A program made the translations under genes and the position numbers. The notes under the pieces were generated by a model. The model saw nothing but the letters and a program-made list of their open reading frames with translations. It did no database searches and had not been told where the DNA came from. Shown here in pieces: positions 11,340 to 22,369 of a stretch of DNA of 64,000 nucleotides. Numbering within the stretch: the stretch's first letter is position 1; every line of letters starts with the position of its first letter. The DNA is from Trichosporon coremiiforme (Eukaryota > Basidiomycota > Tremellomycetes > Trichosporonales > Trichosporonaceae). The DNA lies in the NCBI GenBank assembly GCA_039545355.1, contig BCJJ01000012.1:186001-250000 (forward strand), in the 5' to 3' direction.

Positions 11340-11537
11340 TTGGAGGGTTAGTTCCGCAGTCCTACACTGGTGTCTCGAATTGCACCGAGTTGACGGCATC
11401 GCCCTACTCTCCTGTCCGGACAGCAGGTCCCGAACGATGTGGTCTGGGTGTGCCCCGATGGCGGCTTCTGCCCTCGCTTTGAGGAGGCGTTCAACCAGGG
11501 CTTTTACTACTCGTGCCGCTTTAATGTTAAGGACTAA
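11340..11537 (+). pseudogene. Relic of the small secreted protein family (copy B)
   Basis: This stretch retains family landmarks but is broken. One frame gives VPQSYTGVSNCTE, corresponding to VPQSWLDGMKGFGGGNCET of copy A with residues missing. A second frame gives LSGQQVPNDVVWVCPDGGF, then EEAFNQGFYYSCRFNVKD and a stop at 11535-11537, corresponding to the VWVC and YYSC blocks of both intact copies. The two parts are in different frames, so at least one indel separates them. No signal peptide is seen upstream. I read it as a pseudogene, not a spliced gene, because no consensus splice sites fix the break. Confidence 0.65.
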
Positions 11538-12419
11538 GGACGAGTTCTGGGGCGACAAAGCTAGTCTAGTGGTCCGATGAGCTCCGAAAGGGCGTTGGTG
11601 ACCATCCTCACGTACTCTCCGTAGCTTGGTCCTCCTATCACAGATGCAACATGTTGCCCTTGAGCCCGGACGCCCCTTCCACTACTCGCAGGCGCCTCTT
11701 CCGGAGTACCAGGCCTGCCCAGCAGACCACCAAACGACACCGGCAAGCACTCAGTCAGGCACAAACCGAGATCCGACGGCAGGCGGAAGTTGCCAGGCAC
11801 GTATCATACAGTAGATATGCGTCGGCAACGGTCTGGCTCACCGTTCACCGCCCCCCGTCCCGCGAAAGGACGCCCTCCTCCGGCTACGCGATCGGCGACC
11901 GCTCTTATCGCCTCACTTCAAAATTCGAATGCCGTGATAGTCAACTATACCACTGGCCGTGACATGCTTGGCCACGACCATGCGTGACGGTCGTTTCGAT
12001 CTCTACATCCTGCGCCTGTGATACGATCTCGGCAGTAGTATGCCACCCGAACGGGCATCTCTCCGAAGACCTGGTGCGGCGTCAGTGATCATCACTGAGT
12101 TTGAACCGTCTGACGATCACAAGAGACCGCCTCGGATACTTCCTGACGACTTCCTATTCGGAGACGGTGATCGTTGAGGCGGCCATGCTTGGACTAACGA
12201 TGCGGAGGCCATCGCATGAAGCGGAGATGCGCTCTTTCGGCATCGGCAAGGAGGGCGTGAGAAGGTGCAACTCAGCACGGTAAAATTGGGACCTGCCGTA
12301 CCTCTCTGTGAGGAGGAAAACTCTCGAAGGTATTAAAGACTGGGATTCACCGACAATACAGTCCATCCACAGACACTCCAGTCCAACCTCCCTCGCCTCC
12401 TGCCAAGTTGTTCACTGCA

Positions 12420-12512
12420 ATGGTCGCAATCTCCAGCCTCTTAGCCGCATCGGCTGCTCTGTTGGGCGGCTTCACCTCTGCCGCCCCCGCCATCAAGTGG
12501 CGACGGGCATAA
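12420..12512 (+). pseudogene. Signal-peptide relic of the small secreted protein family (copy C)
   Basis: The frame reads MVAISSLLAASAALLGGFTS followed by AAPAIKWRRA and a stop. It is a good signal peptide starting MVAI like copy A, but the mature domain is gone. About 30 bp downstream, HYYCVKNV (other frame, near 12540) may be the remains of the YYSC block. The promoter 15-mer at 12326-12340 is preserved. Probably a deletion derivative. Confidence 0.55.
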
Positions 12513-13267
12513 GACTTAACCCCGTGTTCTAGTCCAGCTTCACTACTATTGTGTAAAGAACGTTCCATCATTGCGCACAGAGCACAGACTGATGTTAGCA
12601 TTTACCAAGGACGAGGAACTTTCTGTGGCCGACAGAACGCGGACATTCGGTACAGTCTGGGCCGGACTGGACTTGAACCAGCATTATCGCGTACCAAACC
12701 CCAGAACCGATTCCAGCTCGAATGGGAGCCACGGGTCCCGGAGTCGTTACGCTCAGCAGGCAACAGAAGCCCCAGGTGCGACGGCTGCAAACTAGACGTT
12801 TACATAATTCAAGATGCGCGACGGACTTTACCGGAGAGTCATTCACGAAAGACACGCCGACATTCCGAGATTTTTGGAGGATATTGGCGGATATCGGGCG
12901 ACTAGCAGGTGAGCGTGGCAGACGTCTGGAGGAGTGCAAATGGGCTGCGGACATGTCCGCTGAGCGGGCATCTGCAGATCGATGTCCTAGCTTGCGCCGT
13001 ATGGAAAGAGAAATTGGCTGTGGCACTTTCGGGTCGATTTGAGCGTAGAGCACGAGGCGATGCCACCGCAGCGACGGCGTCGACGGTTGTTTCGAAGGCC
13101 ACCGCGACCGCCATTCCGGCAGCGAACGGCTCTCCTTGAACAGGAGGCTTGTTATTGGGGGTTTCAGAATATAGCATGAAGAGGATAAGGGCCGCGGTGT
13201 CGTTGGCGAGAAGGTCTGGGAGTAGGTCTTTCCCTCTTCCCTAGCCACAACATTGGTCGCCATCACT
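12513..13267. other. Intergenic; possible degenerate tRNA-like sequence
   Basis: No gene is supported. The minus strand around 12658-12745 contains ctggttcaagtccag, a B-box-like T arm, and an upstream gctc...gagc D-stem-like pairing, but no convincing acceptor or anticodon stem can be formed. Confidence 0.4.
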
Positions 13268-13693
13268 ATGTACCTCGCTGCAGCCAACGCTCTGCTAGCT
13301 ACAGCGGCCCTTGCAGTTCCAACCTCCATGGAGGCCACCGCAACTCTCAAAGCCCGCGCCGACGCCGTCGACCCCGAAACGCAGGCCCTGCTCACAATGC
13401 TGGCGTGGTACGCTGAGGCCGCGCTCCAGAAGTCGTACATCTGCATTTCGCCGAACTGGGAGATCAATCTGCTCTACGTCGACTCCATGAAGAGCTTTGG
13501 CGGCAGCAAGTGCTCCAAGCAGGCGTGGCGCTGGAGGACCCAGGAGAACGGCGTCAAGGTCCCCGATGGCGCGGTTTGGGTCTGCCACAACAGTGGCTCA
13601 TTCTCGTACTTCCAGGTTGCGCAGTACAGCGAGAAGATGTACTACTCGTGTCCCAAGGACAAGACTTGCGAGATTCCGGGCGGCGGGCTCTAG
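13268..13693 (+). CDS. Small secreted Cys-containing protein, copy D
   Basis: A 141-aa paralog of the protein at 9905. The start is taken as the ATG at 13268 (MYLAAANALLATAALAVPTS), which still gives a full signal peptide. The position matching the ATG of copies A and C is TTG here (ttggtcgccatcactatg, 13253-13270), so the ancestral start appears lost and replaced by the next in-frame ATG. The mature part has five cysteines in blocks SYICISPN, SMKSFGGSKC, VWVCHNSG and YYSCPKDKTCEIPGGGL. There is no intron. It lies 280 bp from the 3' end of the lectin gene on the other strand. Predicted secreted; function unknown. Confidence 0.75.
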   Translation: MYLAAANALLATAALAVPTSMEATATLKARADAVDPETQALLTMLAWYAEAALQKSYICISPNWEINLLYVDSMKSFGGSKCSKQAWRWRTQENGVKVPDGAVWVCHNSGSFSYFQVAQYSEKMYYSCPKDKTCEIPGGGL

Positions 13694-13974
13694 GGAGAGA
13701 TCTGAGCGCGAGCGCAAGCGACCCGGTTGTCAACTCTCCCGAAGACTCCATGCCGAAGGTTCACTAAGGCTGGCCTCAACCCTTCCGTTAGAAAAATAAT
13801 AATGGTCAGCAATGTAGTGCTTCGAATGAATCCAGTGTTGGGCACTTTCACGTTGCAGCCTCAGGGCCTACACTCTTAGCAGGGTCGTGATAGCTATGCA
13901 TAGTCCGTCGTGTTCATTGTCCGTGCAATGTCCGTCAAATGTATGAGGTTGCGGTGTTTATCGAGATCTATCGT

Positions 13975-15080
13975 TTACTGAGATCCGTCGTTTCCGGGGC
14001 CGTCATAGAGGTGGAAGCCCTGGAAGGGGTCGGGCTTGGAGCACTCCCAAGTCTGGAGGTCCTTGAGCGAGATGTAAGGCTTGGAGTAGGAGCGGGTCGA
14101 CTCCTTCTCGACGTCGAGGCACTGGTTCAGGTCCTTGAGCTTGAGCATGCCGTCCTCAAGAGTCCACTTCTGCTGGGGCACATCGAGGCAGTCCCAGATC
14201 TTGAGGCCGGAGCCGTTGGCGGGGTTGTCACCGGCGTCGAGGCAGAGGTTGTTGTTGGCGTGGAGCTTCACCTGGCCGGTGCCCTCGGGCATGTCCCAGA
14301 GGTGCTCGGCGATGAAGGTGTCGTTGCTAGCGATGCAGGACGAACTGAACGTCAGTTATCCGCTTACTCGACATGGACTCACATCTGAACAGCGGCGCCG
14401 CGGCCGGGGTAGCCGCCCTGAACGACCACACAGAGGTCCTCACGACCGTTAAGGCGGATACGGCGGCCGCCGTCCTTGGGGTCAGGGAAGATGTACTGGC
14501 TCTTGGCGATCTCGGGGAGCGGGTCAGCGGGGTCCGTGGCCGAGGGCGAGGGCGTAGCGGACGACGAAGCCGAAGGAGTCGGCTCCGTGGGAGGCTGTCC
14601 GTTCTCGTCTACGATGTACCAGACCTGGTTGTCGTTCCAGGGCGTGCACTGATAGGTCTGGACACCGTTGTCGCCCTCATCAAGACACTGGTCACCGCCG
14701 GTGATAGCGATACGGTTGTCGTCGGTGAGATACCAGCTGTGCTTGTCAGTTCTGACCGCGCTGAGTTGATGAACTCACGTCTGCTGGAACAGACCGGGGT
14801 ACGAAGTCCAGACTTTGAGTTCTCCATTGTTGTGCGGGTTCTCGCCGGCGTCGAGCGCAAGCGGGCCCATCAGGACCGACCCTGATCCCGGGCTGATGGA
14901 CCAGAGCAGCGCATTGGAACAGTCGGTAGTGTAAACCGGCGCACCGACCCAGGTCTTGGGAGCAGCGGTGAGACACTTTCCGTCTCGGCCAGAGCGAATG
15001 CGGACGCGGTTGTAGCGCTTCTCGACGGGAGCAGCGAGGGTGAGTCCGAGGAGAGGAAGGAGAGCGTAGAGTGCGAGCAT
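13975..15080 (-). CDS. Secreted protein with two ricin-B-fold (beta-trefoil) lectin modules
   Basis: A predicted extracellular carbohydrate-binding protein of 341 aa. Exons 15080..14779, 14736..14383 and 14344..13975 join in phase; the first junction restores QTWY, one of the Q-x-W repeats. The signal peptide is MLALYALLPLLGLTLAAP followed by a possible Kex2 site (VEKR). Module 1 contains KCLTAAP, CSNALLWSI, LALDAGENP and NDNQVWYI. A Ser/Pro-rich linker (PPTEPTPSASSSATPSPSA) leads to module 2 with LCVVVQGGYPG, NNLCLDAGDNP, PQQKWTLEDG and QCLDVEK. These are typical beta-trefoil repeats with conserved C, Q-x-W and aromatic positions. No catalytic domain is attached. The ATG at 15080 is preferred over one 8 codons upstream because it starts the signal peptide. 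A TTAAAAGAC box lies about 45 bp upstream. Confidence 0.85.
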
Positions 15081-15988
15081 GTTGAAGTCGTCGAGATGAA
15101 GCAAACAAGAACTCTGGGCTCTGTCTTTTAAGTCTGATTCTTGATACTATGCTTCATCATCAGACGAGTGGGCATGTGGGCCAGCGTGACACGAGATCTC
15201 TATCGGATCCGTGGAGTGCTCCGAGCGAGCGTTCTGTTGCCGCCTCAGGCGCCTAAACGAGACGGACATACGCTGCGGGACTCGGCGGAGTGGGCGTGCG
15301 CAAGAGACAGTGCGGCAGACGAAGTACGCCGTCGGACATGGTTTCGCCCTGTGTCAATGTACGTCATATCAATCATCTCCGAGGCATCCGCGGGTTGAGA
15401 TAGGTCAATCGATCGAAATTTAAGAGGTGCGAAGGGACCACGTTGTTGATTGCCGTTCCGGACGAGCAGGGAACGCTCACCGCTTCTTCCCGGAGAGGCG
15501 TAAGGCGGTGTCCGCCGTTCGGTTCTCGGCGGTGCAAGGCTGACACATGATATCTTGCCTGATGGCCGTGAGGTAAACGAGATGGAAAAAATCGAAGTCG
15601 TCGAAGGGTTTCAGGAACTACCTCGGATCTACGTTCAGGTTCAGAACACAACATCCCTGTAGCAGAAGCTCGTCAATGTCCGGAGAACGGCGCTCCATGG
15701 CCATTTCGACAACCGTTGCTTCTTCGACAGCTATTGTCGCCCACGTCGGCCTGGCTGGGTTGACCGTTGTGCGCTCGCAGAAGGACTAATGAAGTCGTTC
15801 AGGTGTGCCGAATGCAGCGCTGCAAAGCGAGCGTCTTCGGGTTCTGAGTCTCACCATAGTGTCGCGGAGACTGACGTAACTCCGCTCACGCGTTCCGAAG
15901 TGGAGGGCTCTCGCAAGGCGCGTCTGCCTTGCCTCGACAATGACCAGACTCCTTCCACCATCAACCTCCCAGAAGGTCGCCACTGGCA
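15081..15988. other. Intergenic between divergent lectin and chromodomain genes
   Basis: 0.9 kb holding both promoters. No coding sequence is supported. Confidence 0.55.
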
Positions 15989-17377
15989 ATGGCAATCACG
16001 AGGAAGGCCACAGCACCGAGGCGCTCAACGCGAGAGGTGAGATGTCGATCCTCGGATGAGCTAATAGCAGCGTCACGTCGCGGTCCATTATGCACCTGGT
16101 GCCAAGGGATCGACAATAACAACGCCGCTAGTGCCGCGCATTGTCAAGCGCAAGCAGCGCAAGGTGCGTACTGCTGCGCTGCATAACTAAACCTCTTCGC
16201 TCTCCTTTTTTAGCTGCCATTTCTTGTACGGATAGTTCAGCTGACGGGACAGGCTTCCAAAGGGAATGTTTACGAGGTGGCCGAGATCCTGGCGCGATCG
16301 CTGGAGCAGGAACCGAACGAGCACGGCCGTCCTGAGTACTTCTACATCGTGCGCTGGGACGGTTATGGCCCTGGGGACGACACCTGGGAGCCGCGCTCGA
16401 ACGTGCTCGTGGGATCGTCTCGACTCGTGCAGGAGTTTGACGCCAAACGTGAGTATCCAGTGACCTCCTGGCTTTACATAAATCGACTTCGCGTTTCACC
16501 GGGGCTTCCCGCTCGTCAGTACCCGTGTAGCTAACGTCAGCGCACCCTGTGAGGCTAGTTAGCTGGCGTGACGGGGAGAAGGGTCCTGAGCATCTCGTGC
16601 GGTTCGGAAAGTACAGGCCTAGACTGCTGCCATCGCCCCTGTACGAGGAGGTCTGGCTCACTCGCGCCGGCATGCGTTCACATAACATCAGCCGTGACGT
16701 TCTGGACAAGGCGAAGAAGAAGGAAGAGACTGGAGAGGGTCGGGTGAAGCGCGAGAGCCCGAAGAAGGAAGAGGACGAGGGCATCGAAGTCGATGAGGCT
16801 GATCACACCCAAGGCGAAGTTCCGCAAGGGGATGAGGATGAGGCGAAGGCAGAGGACGCCAAGGACGACGAACACGACGAGGGTACTGCGGAGAATGGGG
16901 ACAATGAAGAGGACGCCCATGACGCCGCCAGGAACCACAGCAACGAAGGTTAGTCGCCAGTCGCCCAGTCGCCCCGCCGCCGAACGCCAGATCGTAGACG
17001 GAGGCAGCTGAGCTTTGGCACCCGACGCTGAAGCTGACTGCAGGCGTTGAGATCATCGGCTTGCGACGCGACAGGTATCAGAAGAAGAGCATCCACCGAA
17101 AGAGAAATGTGTATCTTGTGCGCTTGAGTTACGACGGAGGAATGGAGGAGGAGTCTTGGTTGACCGCGGAGGAGTTAACCCACCGCTTAGGGAGGAGTTG
17201 TAAACGGCTCGTCGAGGCGTATCTCGCCACAGCGAGAAAGCCTGTGCAAGGTGAGTTGGCAAACTGGTTGGGGCTAACTGCGACGCAGGCGATGTGAACG
17301 ACTATGAAGCTGAGCGTCTGAAGCAAATAGCGGAGAACAAGGCGCTGCTGGAACAGCTCGGGCTAACCGGCTTGTAA
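15989..17377 (+). CDS. Chromodomain protein with second chromo-like module
   Basis: Predicted nuclear chromatin reader of 359 aa. Six exons join cleanly: 15989..16036, 16071..16163, 16214..16448, 16541..16948, 17044..17250 and 17289..17377. After a basic N-terminus (KRKQRK), residues ~66-115 form a chromodomain: [31 protein letters not shown]. Tyr and two Trp sit at the positions of the methyl-lysine aromatic cage. A middle segment [19 protein letters not shown] is followed by a long Lys/Glu/Asp-rich acidic linker. A second, weaker chromo-like fold appears near the end ([19 protein letters not shown]), then a short helix [19 protein letters not shown]. It is not obviously HP1/Swi6, since no canonical chromoshadow domain is recognised. 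The target mark is unknown. Confidence 0.8.
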
Positions 17378-20300
17378 AACTTGTTGTCGGAGGCTTCTGA
17401 AGTTTCCGGATATTGCGTGTGACTGTTGACCGATGTAACTGTACTGTATATTCATTTCCCCACGAGTGTGTCTCAAGTCGACCACATGTGATTGATCTGA
17501 TCGTTGCACTGGGGCAAAACGGTCACGCTCGAAGCGATGCTGTGAATCTCAGTCATCCTCGCGCGGTGCACATGTACAGAATTTGGGCCAGAGCAAGACA
17601 TCAGTGCCTTCCTCGCCGTCTTCCTGGCGGACATCCTGCGCACCCTTCTTTGTTGGTGTCTCACTTAGCATTCCAGACCTGTGGCTGCCGTCTGACTCGA
17701 TGTCTCGGCGTCGCGACGCCTCAGCACGCTCACCAAAGCTTCTTATGCTTGGCGGCGTGACGTTGGAGAACGTTGGAGACATGTGGACCGGCCGCCGCCA
17801 CCGCCCAAGCCTGCCCATGCACACATGCTAGACATGTCGGAAAGGAGATCTCGGAGCGCTCGGCGGTGCGGTCGGCCCGATGTTGCAATGTTCGGTATTC
17901 AAGCTCGGCGCGGCACCAAAGTTTAAGCTCCGGATACAGTCTCGACGGTCCAGTAATGCAGTCAGTAGCACAGACTTATGAGACTTGCGGCCATACGTTG
18001 GTCAGTCGCTGCCGAGGTAACAGGAGGAATAAATAGGTTCGAGTGCAGGGGCAAAGATGAGCGGGGAGCTCCTTTCCTTACCCCTTGTCAACCGCCGCTT
18101 CGCGTCTTCACATAGCCTCGCAGTTCCAGCAATGTGCCTCGTTCACTGGTTCTCATGCAGCCGTAGCGCAAGTGGCGCACGAGAGAGCCCAGAGATCTAG
18201 TGAGCAGATGTACCCAGACATGCCCAGATGTGCGCCCAGCCACCGTCGAAGCGAGATCGCAACCGTGGATTGTGCCAGCTGTGCCAGCCACCCAATATGA
18301 CGAGACCCGCAATCCTGGGCCATTCCAACTGCGCTAGAAGAGATGTTCTCCGGATGTCAATCGAGAGAACAGAGTTTCACACCCGCCAAACTCTGGACAT
18401 GCATGCGACTCTGGGACAATGATCGACGGGAAGGCTTGCTATTGTCCAGATCTCATCCCTCTCAGATCCCAGTCTTGTACGCATGCAGGCGGAAGAGGGA
18501 CGGAGTGGGTCTGTACGGTCGGGTGCATCGGGTGGCTGGTCGTCTCGTAGCTCAGTGTGCAGTTCTTGGGCCACATCCAGAACTCTAATATCTCCCTCCG
18601 CTGCTTGGTCGCGACGGATCCAAATCTCCACGGGCATGCATGGGTGCATGGGCATGGACCCGATCGTGCGTCGCAGTTCCTCTGCATACTGCGTACCTGC
18701 TGTACCTATCGTGCCTCGATGATTTGCTGGGGTTAAGCAGCGTCACGAGCCGTGCCTCCGACCCACTGGATGATCTTGCACACCTCCGTCCCAGCACCAA
18801 GAACCGGGTGATATAGGTAGATGGCTGGACGCCGAATGCTCCTTTGGGACGGCCCATACCTGAGATTCCCATGTAGTTTGCTTATCACTTGACGACCGGC
18901 TGCTTCTGCAGTTGCTAGGAATAGAGCAGGCGGTGCAGAACAAGGAGCTATGAAGTTCGGTAGTGACGCAGACGAAGTTCGGCCGCGGGCACCACTCACC
19001 CTTCGTCGGGCAACTGGCAGTTAGGGCGGCAAGGACTAGGGCGATGACATGTGCCGATGTCCTAGCTCCAGGATTCGGCGACCCCCTCCGCCGAGGACAG
19101 CATCGTCGTCTGCATGACGGCCGCCCGTCATTGCTGGGGACAGCGCTGACATCATTTACTGCGTATTCGGCACTCGGTGGCGCTAAAGTCCGCCAAGCCT
19201 CGGTCAGCTGTCATCTCTCCTCCCCACTTCGGAGTGCCGAGCATATGACGATCCCATGTCCTCTGTCTCGAGGACCTTGCTAGCTCACGTCCATGAGGTG
19301 CCTCTGATACGATGCAGCAACGCTCCGCACAATACGACCGAAGTCGGCATACATACCGCCTCATCTGTGCCGCTGTACCTCGATGTGCCTCACCTACTTG
19401 CCGCAAGGTTGAGCACGGGTCTCTGCCAATGTCGTAACGCAGATTCCAACGCACAGGCATGCGGGCATGCCTCGTGTATGAGCGCATCGAGGATATGCGA
19501 TCATGCGAGGATCGAGGACCTGATCAGAACCTGGGGATACCTGAGTGGCTTGTATCGGCCCTGCGGCCAGTGCAAGGGCGCAGGGGCGTTTCTTCTATTT
19601 CCGTATTCTGGGTGAGCGCACAAGACCGCTTGGCCGCTTGATACGTACGGTACGGTTGCGCTTGACTCTCGGCTCCGACAAATCACTAGTGTGACTGTGT
19701 GACCCACCGCCTCCGCTGTACCGTTGTCAGAATGCACGCATGGGCCATGTGAAGATGTGAACGAAGCCGATAGTACGCCGCACCGCACGAAGCTTGGCAT
19801 TATTCACCGTTACACTGGGCCGCACGGGTGTGCCCGGGTGTGGGTACATGGGTATGTGGGGTGTGTGGGACTGCGCTTGGCTCTGTCTGGCGCAAAGACA
19901 GTCCGATCGTCGCTCGCTCGCTCTTCGGGCCGCCGGCCGCGCAGCATCAGTACACCAGTACGTCGCTGCTACGTCGGTCAGAGTGCAGGAAGCGCCACAA
20001 GAAGGGCTATGAACAGGCGCATAGGGATCGATTACATGCGCCGAGAGTGCCGAGTACGCTGTTCCTGCAGACAGTGACGTTTCTGTCTCTGGCGCACGCC
20101 AGCTTACGGTGTTGTTTGTCGGCGTCAAAGGGTTACGGAGAGCCCCCCCGACCTTCGGACCCTCGAAAGCCTAGCGAGGAGATGCAGGAGCAGCGTTCTC
20201 CCTCACTCTTCCAGCGTATCTCCGGCGGCCCTTGCACTGCTCTTGCTCCTGGGTCTCCGGAACGTGCCTGCTGTTAGCGTCTTTGGCCGACACCGGGGGG

Positions 20301-21286
20301 GTCCGACTGCTTCTGCAGCCTGAGTAGTGACGCGGGTTGCAGACTGCAGCAGCCGGCCGAAAGCTGAAAGTACGCCAACACGCCAAGTGGAGGTTGCTCG
20401 CTATGTGTAATTGCAACTCTAATCCTAACGCGAGCCAATTCAAATGGACTCAAGGCTGTCTGTGATCCGTCCCTGAATTTGAGTATGTGTCCTGACTGTC
20501 CTGGATTCCTGGACGGTAAGCGGTGAGGTTTACGTGTCTCCCTCTGCCCCGATGCCTTGAGTGCCAGACATATGTGACGCTCACTTGTACGTACTGCCCT
20601 GGCTCGCCCGGCACTTGCCCCCGGTACGCCCGGCCCGCACCCTGGCGTCTTGAAGCGACTGTCGGCTCGTCGGCCAAACGAGCAAACAATCCCCAGCCGT
20701 CAGCCGTCTGACAGCAAACTGGCCCATCACTCGTGCACTGCCTGCTCCTCAGAACCTAGGAAGCAGGCAGGGACCAGCGAGCGACAGAACAGGAGCTGTC
20801 TCAGGGCATGCGCAAATGAGAGAATCCTACGGCGGATCACCGCAGCCCCGAACACACTGATCGCAAGCTCGCAAGCCCCGCCCCGAACGAGTATACGAAG
20901 TAGGACAGGATCGAGGGCGAGTAGGGAGGGTCACTCAAACTGTCCCATCCCAGCTAGTACTCAACCCCTGGACGGAGGACTGTCCTCTCGTCTCTCGCCT
21001 GAGCCGTCACTCTCTAGCCTCGGGCTGACTGCCGTGCGTCAGCTGTGCAGCGTACAGACGACGGAATCCTTCTGAGGGAAGACGACGCTCCCCTCTCGAT
21101 CTGCCTACTAGCCTCCGCTGGTTCGCTCCGCCTCCGCCGCAACACATCTTCTATATATCCACCGACCCAACCTTGCTCCTTCCTCCCACAACACCTGTCC
21201 ACTCCGTCTCTTTTACCCCTGGACACTTTTCTTATTCTCAACGTCCTCCTCTTCTTCTTTCTCCACTGAACCGTCTCCTGTGCAAC
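17378..21286. other. Long gene-poor region
   Basis: 3.9 kb without a supportable gene. Many short frames occur on both strands, but none has splice-linked partners, motifs or signal peptides that persuade me. The last ~150 bp are the promoter and leader of the gene at 21287. Decayed transposon or non-coding RNA sequence could lie here unseen. Confidence 0.5.
21152..21286 (+). promoter_or_regulatory. TATA box and pyrimidine-rich leader of the MAG-type gene
   Basis: TATATA at 21152-21157 is followed by a long C/T-rich tract (about 21170-21270) up to the ATG at 21287, a layout typical of highly expressed fungal genes. Confidence 0.5.
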
Positions 21287-22369
21287 ATGTGGGCCTCCGT
21301 TCTCGCTCTCCTCGCCGTCCCGGCCGTCTCTGCCCAGGTCATCCCCACCGGTCCCAACGGCCCCACCAACCCCGACCACCCCGAGTTCATCCCCGTCGGC
21401 GAGACCGTCAACCAGGGCTCGCTCTCGCGCCTGATCTCGATCAACGCCATCGACGACTTCTGCATGTACGCTCCCATGGAGCCCGGACCCGACTCGACCA
21501 TCGGTAACCACGAGCACGACCTCGTCGCTTGGTGCACCAAGCCCCGTAACGGCGCTCGGTAAGTCTGGCTTGTTTGTTTGCGGCCGTGTCCCGAATAATT
21601 GCCCTGCTTCGGGCATGCATCTCAGGCGACGACATAGCGGAGACATCGCGCCCCATGCCTCGGCGCCCTGCTCGCCCTGGGGGCTGGGGCGCCGGTTAGT
21701 CTCGGACTACGATCCAAGCGGCCCAGACACCAGGCACCATACACGATTGACGACGGCCCAAGCTAACACCACAGTCTCATCCCCGACGGCACGATCCACG
21801 CCGCCCAGTTCATCCGCACCCCGTCGTACGTCCAGGTCGCCGGCTGGTGGGACGGCACCAAGCTCAACATCCCCCACGGCGACAACGGTGGTGAGCTCGA
21901 CCCCCACGGTGCTACCGGCGAGGGCAACCCCGTCGGCGGCAACGTCACGACCAACATCCAGGGCCGTCAGGCCGACACGTTCTACGAGGAGTGGATGATG
22001 TTCATCTCGTACGATCAGTTCTGCGCTCGTATCTGTACCGCCGAGGTCAACGGCGTCACCGTTGCCAAGCAGTGCGACCACATCTACGACCTCATGGGCT
22101 GCCAGTGGGTCATGGCCATCGACGACAACGATTACTACAACATGAACAAGTTCGAGTCGTGCGAGGGCGACATTGCCGCTCCCCCCGGTGTCTACGGCGG
22201 CTCCACCTTCTACCAGGGCCAGAAGCCCACCCCCTCCGCCCCGGCCTTCTACCCCAAGAAGTCGAACTGCCACACCTGGGACACGATCGCCAACGGCGTC
22301 GGCGGCGACATGAAGGTCACTGCCTCGCCTACCCTCTTCCAGAACCAGAAGTGCCCCACTGGCAAGTAA
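21287..22369 (+). CDS. Secreted glycoprotein, macrophage-activating-glycoprotein (MAG) family
   Basis: A predicted secreted protein of 288 aa in two exons, 21287..21558 and 21775..22369 (intron 216 nt, GTAAGT...gctaacaccacag). The signal peptide is MWASVLALLAVPAVSAQ. The body carries the block shared by a widespread fungal secreted family first noted in Cryptococcus: SINAIDDFCMYAPMEPGP, VAWCTKPRNGARLIPDGTIH, then FIRTPSYVQVAGWWDGTKLN and GELDPHGATGEGNPVGGNV. A Cys-rich region follows (FCARICTAEV, CDHIYDLMGCQWVM). The C-terminal ~50 residues have PTPSAPAFYP and a final Cys pair. The reaction or ligand is unknown. The family name is from memory of cryptococcal annotations, so treat the function as open. 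Confidence 0.78.

Noticed and set aside
14373..14885. 170-codon plus frame over the lectin gene
   Set aside because: Antisense to exon 2 and part of exon 1 of the lectin gene.
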